Source of the DNA: DASRTE01 sp035253685
Lineage (GTDB): Bacteria; Actinomycetota; Actinomycetes; Jiangellales; Jiangellaceae
Assembly: GCA_035253685.1 (NCBI GenBank)
Contig: DATFBR010000202.1
Coordinates: forward strand, 1 to 30,362
Direction of reading: 5' to 3'
DNA: 30,362 nt
This document shows, piece after piece, positions 14,643 to 22,384 of the stretch (its first letter is position 1; each line of letters begins with the position of its first letter). Position numbers and translations under genes: made by a program. The notes beneath the pieces were generated by a model. The model did not search any database. It saw nothing but the letters and a program-made list of their open reading frames with translations, and was not told where the DNA came from.

Positions 14643-15646
14643 GTCATGCACAGTGTCGCACGGGGAAACGCCTGCAATCGCGCCTTGCCGATGGGGTTGC
14701 CGCAACTCTCGCAGACACCGTAGGTGCCGTCGTCGATGCGGGCCAGAGCGCGCTCGGTCTGACCGAGGATGTCGCGATGGCTGGCTGCGAGTGACATCTC
14801 GTGCTCGCGCTCGAATGTCTTCGAGCCGGTGTCGGCCTGGTCCTCGCCGCCGGCATCGGCGCTGTCACGAAGCATGTCGGCGATGTCGGTCTCCGCGTCG
14901 CTGATCTCCTCACGCAGCCGGACGGCCTCGGCCTCGAGCAGGTGGCGCACCTCGGCCAACTCCGCCGCCGTCCACGGGCGCTCGTCAGCACGGACGACGA
15001 GAGCCTCGGGAGCAGCCTTCTGCGTCGCGGTCGTCGTCGCCGGCGCGATCTTGTTGGCCGGCGCGGTCTTCTTCGCGGGCGCGGCCTTCCTCGCCGGCGC
15101 GGTCTTCTTCGCGGACGCGGCCTTCTTGCTGGTCGCGGCCTTCCCCGCCGGCGCGGCCTTCTTCGCCGCCGCGGTCTTCTTCGCGGACGCGGCCTTCTTG
15201 GCCGGCGCGGTCTTCTTCACCGGCGCGGTCTTCTTCGCCGCCGCGGTCTTCTTCGCGGACGGGGTCTTCTTGCTGGTCGCGGCCTTCCCCGCCGGCGCGG
15301 CCTTCCTCGCGGGCGCGGCCTTCTTCACCGGCGCGGCCTTCCTCGCGGGTGCGGCCTTCTTCACCGGCGCGGTCTTCTTCGCGGACGCGGTCTTCTTGCT
15401 GGTCGCGGCCTTCTTCGCCGGCGCACTCTTCTTGCTGGTCGCGGCCTTCTTCGCCGGCGCGGCCTTCTTCTGACCGGCGGCCGCCTGCACGGCAGGGGTC
15501 GCCTTCTTCGTCGTCTCGGAGGTCTTCGCGGCGGCACCCGACGAGGCGGCACGGCGGGTCGACCCGGTGACCGACCGGGCAGCCGAGGCCGCGCCGGCCA
15601 CGGCGCGACGCACGCGCCCGGTGATGCCCTTGCCGCTCTCGGACAT
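14615..15646 (-). CDS. TraR/DksA-type zinc-finger protein with histone-H1-like Lys/Ala tail
   Basis: The 343-residue protein starts at ATG 15646 with AGGGAG 6 nt upstream. Residues 1-58 are basic and Ala/Ser rich. Residues 60-205 are a low-complexity array of AAPAKKA, TAPVKKA and AATSKKA units, resembling the tail of eukaryotic histone H1 and actinobacterial HupB. Residues 221-343 form the DksA/TraR part. A charged coiled coil (LAEVRHLLEAEAVRLREEI) is followed by GTYGVCESCGNPIGKARL and TLCMTCKQREERR, a C4 zinc finger of Cys312, Cys315, Cys333 and Cys336. DksA relatives bind RNA polymerase and alter initiation. The tail should bind DNA or RNA non-specifically (inference). In Streptomyces a DksA-like gene sits at the same place next to lspA and ileS. 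Confidence 0.88.
   Translation of the reverse strand: MSESGKGITGRVRRAVAGAASAARSVTGSTRRAASSGAAAKTSETTKKATPAVQAAAGQKKAAPAKKAATSKKSAPAKKAATSKKTASAKKTAPVKKAAPARKAAPVKKAAPARKAAPAGKAATSKKTPSAKKTAAAKKTAPVKKTAPAKKAASAKKTAAAKKAAPAGKAATSKKAASAKKTAPARKAAPAKKTAPANKIAPATTTATQKAAPEALVVRADERPWTAAELAEVRHLLEAEAVRLREEISDAETDIADMLRDSADAGGEDQADTGSKTFEREHEMSLAASHRDILGQTERALARIDDGTYGVCESCGNPIGKARLQAFPRATLCMTCKQREERR
15032..15469 (-). repeat. Degenerate tandem repeat coding for the Lys/Ala tail
   Basis: The DNA coding residues 60-205 of the TraR/DksA-type protein is a degenerate array built from short units such as GCGGCCTTCTTCGCCGGC on the plus strand. Units vary by single codons (AKK, SKK, VKK, ARK, AGK), and a longer higher-order period is visible where the AATSKK unit recurs. 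The array could change length by slippage or recombination. Confidence 0.8.
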
Positions 15647-15686
15647 GACCGGCTCCCTGCCTTCGGGTGATCGCTGAGGTCCCGTG

Positions 15687-15715
15687 AGGATAGGTCCCCA
15701 CGGGCTAGGCTTCAA
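15687..15715 (-). promoter_or_regulatory. Promoter of the TraR/DksA-type gene
   Basis: On the minus strand -35 TTGAAG (15710-15715) and -10 TATCCT (15687-15692) are separated by exactly 17 nt. The predicted start gives a 5' leader of about 35 nt that contains the AGGGAG ribosome site. Confidence 0.6.
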
Positions 15716-15739
15716 TTCTCCCCGCCGAGCACAGCCGGA

Positions 15740-15989
15740 TCACGGCGGCCCCGACATCCCCTGGGCGGATACCTCGACGACCTTCGACCCGCTGGACGCA
15801 CCGCTGACCAGCCGAACCCGTGCTGGCCGCAGCCCGAGAGCTTCCGCCAGCGCCCGCAGAGCCGCCGCCGTGGCCCTGCCGTCCCACGGCCGGCTCGGTC
15901 ACGGCGATGACCAGGGCGCCCGCATAGTCCCCGCCGACACGTGTTCCCGAGGCTCCGGGCCTGACCCGGACCGCAACTCGCGTCGACAC
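15740..15989 (-). pseudogene. DUF167 (YggU/UPF0235) family gene interrupted by a +1 frameshift
   Basis: From GTG 15989 (or GTG 15992) the frame reads STRVAVRVRPGASGTRVGG, DYAGALVIAVTEPAV, which is the DUF167 N-terminal half. At GGG 15883-15885 the family frame is lost. Removing one G continues it as DGRATAAALRALAEALGL, RPARVRLVSGASSGSKVVEV, and a stop at 15740. That is the normal family ending (V-x-G-R-A-N/T-x-A; V-x-L-x-S-G-x-x-S-R/x-x-K). The repaired product would have 82 residues, normal for this family. Either the gene is broken or the assembly has one extra base. The function of DUF167 proteins is not established. Confidence 0.8.
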
Positions 15990-16025
15990 CACGACAAACC
16001 AGTCTTCCCGATCTGGGCATGGCCG

Positions 16026-16031
16026 TACACT
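16026..16031 (+). promoter_or_regulatory. Candidate -10 element of the ileS T-box transcript
   Basis: TACACT fits TANNNT and lies just ahead of the structured leader, predicting a transcript start near 16038. No strong -35 was found; the region overlaps the 5' end of the divergent DUF167 gene. Confidence 0.5.
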
Positions 16032-16037
16032 GGCACC

Positions 16038-16300
16038 GCGACAAGGTGTCGATGGGGACGAGTAGTCCGGCTGACGGCCGGCAGCGACCCGGGGATGGTG
16101 TGAGCCCGGGGGCCACGAACCGTGACGAACATCACCCCGGAGCCGCCGGAAGAAAGGGCGCCGTCGCCCGAGTAGACCCGGCCGCAGGAACGAAGTGGGT
16201 CGCCGTGAGGCGGCCAAGGAGGGTGGTACCGCGGGCCGCCATCCCCGGTCGCCGGACCGGGTGGGCTCGTCCCTCCGTCGACGACCGCCCGCGACGGAGG
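16038..16300 (+). ncRNA. T-box riboswitch controlling ileS translation
   Basis: The leader holds the T-box sequence AAGGAGGGTGGTACCGCGG (16216-16234). Its TGGT (16224-16227) is complementary to the ACCA end of uncharged tRNA(Ile). Stem I is the short form: CCGGGG (16089-16094) pairs with CCCCGG (16135-16140). The isoleucine specifier ATC (16131-16133) lies just ahead of the 3' strand. The expression platform is translational. CCTCCGTCG (16272-16280) pairs perfectly with CGACGGAGG (16292-16300), hiding the ribosome site. CCCTCC (16271-16276) can instead pair with the T-box GGAGGG (16218-16223) and free the site. Uncharged tRNA(Ile) should therefore raise ileS translation, as known for actinobacterial ileS T-boxes. 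Confidence 0.93.
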
Positions 16301-16312
16301 ACCTCTCAGGCG

Positions 16313-19300
16313 ATGGACACCCCGCAGTACCGCCCGGTGCCGACCCAGGTCGATCTTCCCGCGATGGAACGGGAGATCCTCGCGTTCTGGCGCGAGCACG
16401 ACACCTTCGCCCGCACCCTGAAGGCATCCGCCGGCCGCCCGCAGTGGAACTTCTACGAGGGCCCGCCGACCGCGAACGGCATGCCGGGAACCCACCACGT
16501 CGAGGCGCGGGTGTTCAAGGACGTCTTCCCGCGCTACCGGACCATGCGCGGCCACCACGTCCCGCGGCGGGCGGGCTGGGACTGCCACGGCCTACCGGTC
16601 GAGATCGCGGTGGAGAAGGAACTGGGCTTCGCCGGCAAGCCCGACATCGAGGCGTACGGGGTTGCCGAGTTCAACGCGCGGTGCCGGGAGTCCGTCGAGC
16701 GCAATGTCGACGCATTCGAAGCCATGACCGAGCGCATGGGCTACTGGGTCGACACCGCCGAGGCGTACTGGACCATGGATCCGGCCTACGTGCAGAGCGT
16801 GTGGTGGTCGCTCAAGCAGATCTTCGATGCCGGCCTGCTCGTGCAGGACCACCGGGTGGCGCCGTACTGCCCACGCTGCGGTACCAGTCTGTCCGACCAC
16901 GAACTCGCGCAGGGCTACGAGACGGTCGTCGACCCGTCGGTGTTCGTCCGGCTGCCGTTGACCTCGGGACCACTGGCCGGCCGCGCCTCCCTGCTGGTGT
17001 GGACCACGACGCCGTGGACGCTCGTGTCCAACACTGCGGTAGCGGCGCATCCCGAGGTCGCCTACGTGGCAGTCTCGGACGGCACCGAGACGCTGGTGGT
17101 CGCCGAGCCGCTGCGCGCGCCGACGCTGGGCGAGAACTGGACGGTAGTGGATCGCTTCAAGGGCGCCGACATGGAGCGCTGGAGGTACCGACGGCCGTTC
17201 GACCTGGTCGACATCCCCGACGCACACTACGTCGTGCTCGACGAATACGTGACCACGGGGGACGGCACCGGGTTGGTGCACCAGGCACCGGCGTTCGGCG
17301 CCGACGACCTGCGCGTGTGTCGCCGGTACGGCCTGCCCGTGGTCAATCCGGTGCTACCCGATGGCACGTTCGCACCGGACGTGCCACTCGTCGGGGCTCA
17401 GTTCTTCAAGCACGCCGACGCAGCGCTGGTGAAGGACCTCGACGCCCGTGGCGTCCTGTTCCGGCACGAGGGGTACGAGCATGCCTACCCGCACTGCTGG
17501 CGCTGCCACACTCCGCTGCTGTACTACGCGCAGCCGTCGTGGTACATCCGCACCACGGCGATCAAGGACGCGCTGCTCCGGGAGAACGAGCGCACCGCCT
17601 GGTACCCGCCCACGATCAAGTGGGGTCGTTACGGCGAGTGGTTGCGCAACAACGTCGACTGGGCGCTCTCCCGAAGCCGCTACTGGGGCACGCCGCTGCC
17701 GGTGTGGCGATGCGATGCGGACGAGAGCCATCTCGTCTGCGTCGGCTCCCTGGCCGAGCTCTCCGACCACGCCGGAGCGGACCTGTCCGGCCTCGACCCG
17801 CATCGCCCGTTCGTCGACGACGTGACGTTCGGCTGCCGCGACTGCGACGGGACGATGCGCCGCGAGCCTTACGTCATCGACGTCTGGTACGACTCCGGAG
17901 CGATGCCGTTCGCGCAGTGGGGCTACCCGTACGCGCCGGGCAGCACCGAGGACTTCGAGGCCAGCTACCCGGCTCAGTACATCTGCGAAGCACTGGACCA
18001 GACCCGCGGCTGGTTTTACACGCTGATGGCGGTCGGAACCCTGGTGTTCGACCGCTCGGCATACGAGAACGTGGTCTGCCTCGGGCTCATCCTCGCCGAC
18101 GACGGGCGGCGGATGAGCAAGCACCTGGGCAACATCCTCGAACCGATACCGTTGATGGACCAGCACGGCGCCGACGGCGTGCGCTGGTTCATGCTCACCA
18201 GCGGCTCGCCCTGGCTGCCGCGCCGGGTCGGCCATGCCACGATCCAGGAAGGCGTCCGGAAGGTCCTGCTGACCTACTGGAACACGGCCTCGTTCCTGTC
18301 CCTCTACGGCCGCACCGCCGGCTGGACGCCCGAGCAGGGCGCACCGCAGGTAGCGGACCGACCGGTGCTCGACCGTTGGGCACTGTCCGAGCTGAACCGG
18401 CTCGTGCGCGACGTCGACGAAGCGTTGGACGGGTTCGACACCCAGCACGCCGGTGCCCGGCTGACCGCGTTCGTCGACGACCTGTCGAACTGGTACGTCC
18501 GGCGGTCGCGGCGGCGGTTCTGGGACGGCGATACCGCCGCGCTGGCAACGCTGCACGAGTGCGTGGAGGTGCTCACACGGCTGCTCGCTCCGATGGTCCC
18601 GTTCGCCACGGAACGGATCTGGCAGGACGTCGTCCGCACGGTGACCCCTTCTCCGGAGTCAGTGCACATGGCGTCCTGGCCGACGGCGGACGAGTCCACG
18701 ATCGACGACCGGCTGGCCGACCAGGTGGCCTTGACCCGGCGGCTGGTCGAACTGGGCCGGGCGGCCCGGGCCGAGTCGAGGGTGCGCACCCGTCAGCCGT
18801 TGGCCCGGGCGCTGGTCGGGGCACGCGGCTGGGACGACCTCCCGCGGGAGCTGCGGACCGAGGTCGCCGACGAGCTCAACGTCGCCGAGGTGGCGCCGCT
18901 GGGCGGCAGCGGCGGTGAGCTGGTCGACGTGAGCGCGAAGGCCAACTTCCGCTCACTGGGCGGGCGCTTCGCCAAGGACACGCCGCGGGTCGCGGCGGCG
19001 GTCGCCGCAGCCGACGCCGGTGCCCTCGCTGCGGACCTGAGGTCCGGCGGCACGGCGACCGTCCCGGTCGACGGTCTCGGCGACGTCGAGCTCGACGAGC
19101 AGGACGTGGTCCTCACCGAGACTCCGCGGGAGGGCTGGGCGGTCGCGCGGGAGGGCGAGACCGTCGCGCTGGACCTCCACCTCACGCCGGCGCTGGTTCG
19201 GGCCGGGCTCGCCCGCGAGGTGATCCGGCTGGTGCAGGAAGCCCGGAAGACTGCTGGTTACGACGTGTCCGACCGGATCGAGCTCGCCGTGCTGGCCGAC

Positions 19301-19471
19301 GGCGAACTCGATGCCGCGCTGCGCGAACACGCCACCGCCGTGGCCGACGAGGTGCTCGCCACGCGCGTGCACCACGACCTGGATGCGCTGGCCGGGCAGC
19401 CCGACCACGCCGACACCGACCTGGGCCTGACGTTCCGGCTGCGAAGGGTGCAGCCGGCCGGAAGCCGGTAG
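16313..19471 (+). CDS. ileS: Isoleucyl-tRNA synthetase IleS
   Basis: This 1052-residue class I synthetase charges tRNA(Ile). The HIGH region reads PPTANGMPGTHH (51-62), the form usual in actinobacterial IleS. The KMSKS loop reads RMSKH (600-604). The CP1 editing domain contains VWTTTPWTLVSNTAVAAHPEV and GTGLVHQAPAFGADD. Likely zinc-binding Cys clusters are CPRCG, HCWRCHTP and FGCRDCDGTM. WDCHGLPVE and DVWYDSGAMPFAQWGYP are family blocks. Its length and motifs fit the long eukaryote-like IleS group, which is generally less sensitive to mupirocin (family knowledge). ATG 16313 lies 12 nt after the GGAGG that the T-box sequesters. The open frame continues upstream to 16019 but that part is the T-box leader. 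It converges on wag31 with 13 bp between stops. Confidence 0.97.
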   Translation: MDTPQYRPVPTQVDLPAMEREILAFWREHDTFARTLKASAGRPQWNFYEGPPTANGMPGTHHVEARVFKDVFPRYRTMRGHHVPRRAGWDCHGLPVEIAVEKELGFAGKPDIEAYGVAEFNARCRESVERNVDAFEAMTERMGYWVDTAEAYWTMDPAYVQSVWWSLKQIFDAGLLVQDHRVAPYCPRCGTSLSDHELAQGYETVVDPSVFVRLPLTSGPLAGRASLLVWTTTPWTLVSNTAVAAHPEVAYVAVSDGTETLVVAEPLRAPTLGENWTVVDRFKGADMERWRYRRPFDLVDIPDAHYVVLDEYVTTGDGTGLVHQAPAFGADDLRVCRRYGLPVVNPVLPDGTFAPDVPLVGAQFFKHADAALVKDLDARGVLFRHEGYEHAYPHCWRCHTPLLYYAQPSWYIRTTAIKDALLRENERTAWYPPTIKWGRYGEWLRNNVDWALSRSRYWGTPLPVWRCDADESHLVCVGSLAELSDHAGADLSGLDPHRPFVDDVTFGCRDCDGTMRREPYVIDVWYDSGAMPFAQWGYPYAPGSTEDFEASYPAQYICEALDQTRGWFYTLMAVGTLVFDRSAYENVVCLGLILADDGRRMSKHLGNILEPIPLMDQHGADGVRWFMLTSGSPWLPRRVGHATIQEGVRKVLLTYWNTASFLSLYGRTAGWTPEQGAPQVADRPVLDRWALSELNRLVRDVDEALDGFDTQHAGARLTAFVDDLSNWYVRRSRRRFWDGDTAALATLHECVEVLTRLLAPMVPFATERIWQDVVRTVTPSPESVHMASWPTADESTIDDRLADQVALTRRLVELGRAARAESRVRTRQPLARALVGARGWDDLPRELRTEVADELNVAEVAPLGGSGGELVDVSAKANFRSLGGRFAKDTPRVAAAVAAADAGALAADLRSGGTATVPVDGLGDVELDEQDVVLTETPREGWAVAREGETVALDLHLTPALVRAGLAREVIRLVQEARKTAGYDVSDRIELAVLADGELDAALREHATAVADEVLATRVHHDLDALAGQPDHADTDLGLTFRLRRVQPAGSR

Positions 19472-19484
19472 CGGCACCCGCCGC

Positions 19485-20255
19485 TCAGCGCTGGTCGTCC
19501 TCCAGCAGGCTCGCGACGGACCGCAGAGAGCCACTCGAGGTGGTGGCCCCCGATGCCGCCAGCGTGCCGGCGGCGTTCTCGTTCGGCGGCGCCGCCACGG
19601 CGCCGTCGGACACGCCGGAGGTCTCGAGCTTGCGGAGCTCGCTCTCCAGGTAGGCCTTCAGGCGGCTGCGGTACTCGCGCTCGAAGGCCTTGAGGTTCTG
19701 GACCTGGCTGTCGAGGTGCTCGCGCTCGGACTCGAGCTTGCCCACGACCTGCTGGTGGCGCTGCTGAGCCTCGCGCTCGAGCGCGTCGGCACGGCCACGC
19801 GCATCGTTCTCGATCTTGGACACCTTCGACGAGCTCTCCGAGTCGATCTTCTCCGCCCGCTCGCGGGCATCGGCGAGCAGCTGGTCGGCCTCCAGCTTCG
19901 CGTCGGCGACCAGCTCGTCGGCGGTCTTCTGCGCCAGCGCCAGCACCTTGGCCGCGGCCTCGGTGGGCGCTCCTGCCGCCGCGGCGGCCGGCGCACCAGG
20001 GGCTTCGGCGGCCGGCGCGGGCGTTGGCTCGGCCTGCCGCTGTGGGCCACCGATGGTCTCGGCGGCGGCGACGATGCCACCGCCCTGAGTCACCGCTCCG
20101 AGCTTCTCGCGCAGCTCCTCGTTCTCGCGGTACATCCGCGAGAGCTCGGCCGCGACCTCGTCCAGGAACTCGTCGACCTCCTGCATGTCGTAACCCTCGC
20201 GGAGGCGGACCGTCGTGAACTCCTTGTTGTCGACGGCCTCGGGCGTCAGCGGCAT
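19485..20255 (-). CDS. wag31: Polar growth / septum-site protein Wag31 (DivIVA)
   Basis: The 256-residue protein begins MPLTPEAVDNKEFTTVRLREGYDMQEVDEFLDEV, the DivIVA membrane-binding domain. A coiled coil follows to about residue 53, then a Pro/Ala-rich linker (about 70-100), and a long second coiled coil (about 100-215) with heptad-like KLEADQLLADARERAEKI and EREHLDSQVQNLKAFEREYRSRLKAYLESELRKLE. In actinobacteria DivIVA marks the poles and recruits the wall synthesis machinery. A GAGGTG ribosome site lies 5 nt before ATG 20255. It is the last gene of this part of the division cluster. Confidence 0.96.
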   Translation of the reverse strand: MPLTPEAVDNKEFTTVRLREGYDMQEVDEFLDEVAAELSRMYRENEELREKLGAVTQGGGIVAAAETIGGPQRQAEPTPAPAAEAPGAPAAAAAGAPTEAAAKVLALAQKTADELVADAKLEADQLLADARERAEKIDSESSSKVSKIENDARGRADALEREAQQRHQQVVGKLESEREHLDSQVQNLKAFEREYRSRLKAYLESELRKLETSGVSDGAVAAPPNENAAGTLAASGATTSSGSLRSVASLLEDDQR

Positions 20256-20301
20256 AGCGTCACCTCGGGGTAGAGCGCGGTCAAGAGGTCACCGTACCCC
20301 G

Positions 20302-20592
20302 TCATCGCAGGGACCCCACAACCGAGAGCAGGATCTGGACCACGATGATGAGGATGATGAACGCGAGGTCGAGTGCGATCGACCCCAGTCGAAGGGGCGG
20401 GACGAAGCGTCGGATCAGGTTGAGCGGCGGATCCGTGACCGTGTACACGGCCTCCAGGACGACGAGAAGGACGCCGCGCGGCTGCCATTCCCGAGCGAAG
20501 ACTTGGATCCAGTCGGACACCAGACGGGCCAGCATGGCGATGAAGAACAGCCACAAGGCCACGTAGAGCACCTGGGCCACGACCGAAACCAC
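20302..20592 (-). CDS. yggT: YggT family membrane protein
   Basis: The 96-residue protein has two hydrophobic segments (about 5-25, VAQVLYVALWLFFIAMLARL, and about 70-92, IALDLAFIILIIVVQILLSVV). The family motif region between them reads TDPPLNLIRRFVPPLRLGSIALD. YggT proteins sit between sepF and divIVA in many Gram-positive bacteria and are thought to act with the division machinery, but their role is not settled. The start is GTG 20592, or GTG 20589. A TAGGTT -10 8 nt ahead suggests a leaderless mRNA. A longer frame to 20784 is antisense to the Zur-like gene and was discarded. Confidence 0.9.
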   Translation of the reverse strand: MVSVVAQVLYVALWLFFIAMLARLVSDWIQVFAREWQPRGVLLVVLEAVYTVTDPPLNLIRRFVPPLRLGSIALDLAFIILIIVVQILLSVVGSLR

Positions 20593-20600
20593 GGGAGCTG

Positions 20601-20658
20601 AACCTACCCGACGCCCGGGGTTCGCCCGCCCAGGGCCCGAGGACTGCGCCACTAGACT
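20601..20658. promoter_or_regulatory. Divergent promoter region of yggT and the Zur-like gene
   Basis: The minus strand carries TAGGTT (20601-20606), 8 nt before the yggT GTG. The plus strand carries TAGACT (20653-20658), about 40 nt before the Zur-like ATG. Both fit TANNNT. No convincing -35 boxes and no AT-rich Zur-type palindrome were seen. Confidence 0.4.
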
Positions 20659-20698
20659 GGACGCGACCCGGGGGCAGACCCGCGCGACGAGAGAGACG

Positions 20699-21115
20699 AT
20701 GAGCCACCAGCCGGTCAGGGAGCAACGCCGGACGCGCCAGCGGGCCGCGGTGAACGATGTGCTCGACGAGGTCGACGACTTCATCAGCGCGCAGGACCTC
20801 TACCAGGTACTGCGTTCTCGCGGTTCGCAGGTCGGGCTGGCCACCGTCTATCGCGCGCTGCAGGCGATGGCCGACGACGGTCGCGTCGACGTGCTGCGCT
20901 CGGATGCCGGCGAGGCGGTCTACCGGCGGTGCGCCGAGATCGACCACCACCATCATCTGGTGTGCCGCTCCTGTGGTGCGGCCGTCGAGGTGTCCCGACC
21001 GGCAGTCGAAATGTGGGCCGCCGAGGTGGCCAGCGCGCACGGCTACGTCGACGTGACCCATACCGTCGAGATCTTCGGGCTCTGCCCGCGCTGCGCGGCG
21101 GCTAGCTCTGGTTGA
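20699..21115 (+). CDS. zur: Fur-family regulator, Zur/FurB-like
   Basis: The 138-residue protein has a winged-helix domain (residues 1-75; recognition region GLATVYRALQAMADDGRVDVL). A dimerisation and metal domain follows. The metal residues Cys78, the HHHH run (83-86) with CRSCG (Cys89, Cys92), His115, His121 and CPRC (Cys129, Cys132) are the zinc-binding pattern of Zur. Zur represses zinc uptake and alternative ribosomal protein genes. Assignment as Zur rather than Fur or Nur rests on this pattern and is likely, not proven. ATG 20699 follows GAGAG. The gene is divergent to yggT and its 3' end overlaps sepF by 14 bp tail to tail. Confidence 0.8.
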   Translation: MSHQPVREQRRTRQRAAVNDVLDEVDDFISAQDLYQVLRSRGSQVGLATVYRALQAMADDGRVDVLRSDAGEAVYRRCAEIDHHHHLVCRSCGAAVEVSRPAVEMWAAEVASAHGYVDVTHTVEIFGLCPRCAAASSG

Positions 21116-21602
21116 AGAAGCCGCCGCTGGCGATCCGGGCCTTGTCCTCGGCCGTCACCGTGACGTCGGCCGGCGAGAGCAGGAAGACCTTCGCGGTGAC
21201 TCGCTCGATGTCGCCGCGAAGGCCGAAGATCAGACCGGCGGCGAAGTCGACCAGCCGCTTCGCGTCCACGTCGTCCATCTCGGACAGGTTCATGATCACC
21301 GGTGTGCCGTCGCGGAAGTACTCGCCGAGCGTGCGGGCCTCGTTGTAGGTGCGGGGGTGCAGTGTGACGATCCGCGCCGAGTCGACCCGACGGGCGTTCG
21401 CGACCGCCACCGGCCGCCGGTCGGCCAGGGTGGCGACCGTGGCGGTGCGCTCGCGTTCCCGCACCTCGGCCTCTGCCGGCGCCTGGTCGTCGAACTCGTC
21501 GCCGTACTCCTCGTAGGCGTCCTCGGCGTACTCGTCGTCGTAGCTGCCCTGGTCCTCCACGAGGCCGAGGTAGACCGCAACCTTGCGCATCGCGCCGGCC
21601 AT
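21102..21602 (-). CDS. sepF: Cell division protein SepF
   Basis: The 166-residue protein has an N-terminal amphipathic segment (MAGAMRKVAVYLGLVE) that tethers SepF to the membrane. An acidic linker rich in Asp, Glu and Tyr follows, then the SepF core (about 75-160: RIVTLHPRTYNEARTLGEYF, RDGTPVIMNLSEMDDVDAKR, LVDFAAGLIFGLRGDIERV, KVFLLSPADVTV). SepF links FtsZ to the membrane; in actinobacteria, which lack FtsA and ZipA, it is an essential anchor. ATG 21602 has GGAGGA 7 nt upstream; the extension to 21671 was not preferred. Confidence 0.95.
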   Translation of the reverse strand: MAGAMRKVAVYLGLVEDQGSYDDEYAEDAYEEYGDEFDDQAPAEAEVRERERTATVATLADRRPVAVANARRVDSARIVTLHPRTYNEARTLGEYFRDGTPVIMNLSEMDDVDAKRLVDFAAGLIFGLRGDIERVTAKVFLLSPADVTVTAEDKARIASGGFFNQS

Positions 21603-21676
21603 ACTCACGTCCTCCGCACTGGTGGTGGAACGTCGCGCCGGGACCGACCGGGTGTCGATCTCCTTGGTCACCGACC

Positions 21677-22384
21677 CTAGCCCGCCGGAGGGCGCGCACC
21701 GAGGATTGCCGTTCCGACACGCAGGTGTGTCGCGCCCTGTGCCACGGCCGCCTCGAGGTCACCACTCATCCCAGCAGACACCCAGGTTGCAGCCGGATGT
21801 CGCTTTTGTACAGACTCGGCGATTCGGGCCAGCCGAGTGAAGGCGTCGGCCGGGTCGCCGCCGAGCGGCGCCACTGCCATCACCCCGGCCAGGTGCAGTG
21901 AGCGCGCCGCCGCGACGCGGTCGGCCAACACCAGAACGTCGGCCGGATCGGTACCGCCGCGTCCAGCACCGCCGCCCTGCGGCGCACCGCCGAATGCGGC
22001 CTGGACCAGGCAGTGGACTTCGCGCCCGGCTGCCGTCGCCGCGCGGTCGAGCGCGTCGACCAGACGGACCCGGTCGACCGAATGGACGACGTCGGCGTAA
22101 GCGGCCACCGAAGCTGCCTTGTTCGTCTGGAGCTGCCCGACGAAGTGCCAGGTGAGGTCCAGATCGGCGCATGCCGCAGCCTTGGGCGCCCCCTCCTGGT
22201 CGCGGCTCTCTCCGATGTCGCGGACCCCGAGGTCGGCCAGCAGCCGGACGTCGGTCGCGGGGAACGTCTTGGTGACGACGACGACCGTGACCCCGGCCGC
22301 ATCACGCCCGGTCATGCGGCAGGCCCGCTCCACCCGGGTGCCGACGGCCGCCAGTCCGGCCGCGATCTGCTCGCGGCGGTTCAC
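21677..22384 (-). CDS. yggS: PLP homeostasis protein, YggS/YlmE family
   Basis: The 235-residue single-domain TIM-barrel protein binds pyridoxal phosphate without known catalysis. The PLP lysine is Lys39 in VVVVTKTFPATDV. Family blocks are DIGESRDQE, LTWHFVGQLQTNKA, VHSVDR, HLAGVMAVAPLGGDP and WVSAGMSGDLEAAVAQGATHLRVGTAILG. GTG 22384 overlaps the pgeF stop as GTGA. An extension to 22411 was not preferred. The middle loop GGAPQGGGAGRGGT is Gly rich. This gene lies beside sepF in most actinobacterial division clusters. Confidence 0.94.
   Translation of the reverse strand: MNRREQIAAGLAAVGTRVERACRMTGRDAAGVTVVVVTKTFPATDVRLLADLGVRDIGESRDQEGAPKAAACADLDLTWHFVGQLQTNKAASVAAYADVVHSVDRVRLVDALDRAATAAGREVHCLVQAAFGGAPQGGGAGRGGTDPADVLVLADRVAAARSLHLAGVMAVAPLGGDPADAFTRLARIAESVQKRHPAATWVSAGMSGDLEAAVAQGATHLRVGTAILGARPPAG

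Noticed and set aside
15032..15469. Repeat array considered as CRISPR or other non-coding repeat
   Set aside because: The units have no unique spacers and stay in frame as Lys/Ala codons of the TraR/DksA-type protein.
16019..16312. N-terminal extension of IleS by 98 residues
   Set aside because: The segment is the T-box leader RNA. Family alignment and the sequestered ribosome site place the start at 16313.
15705..16427. A 240-codon minus-strand open frame covering the T-box region
   Set aside because: It joins the DUF167 N-terminal half to random Arg/Ser/Pro-rich sequence antisense to the T-box and the ileS start. The frameshifted DUF167 reading explains the conserved part better.
19440..19484. 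Terminator between convergent ileS and wag31
   Set aside because: Only 13 bp separate the stops. A CCGGC/GCCGG pairing lies inside the ileS end without a T-run, so no terminator can be supported.
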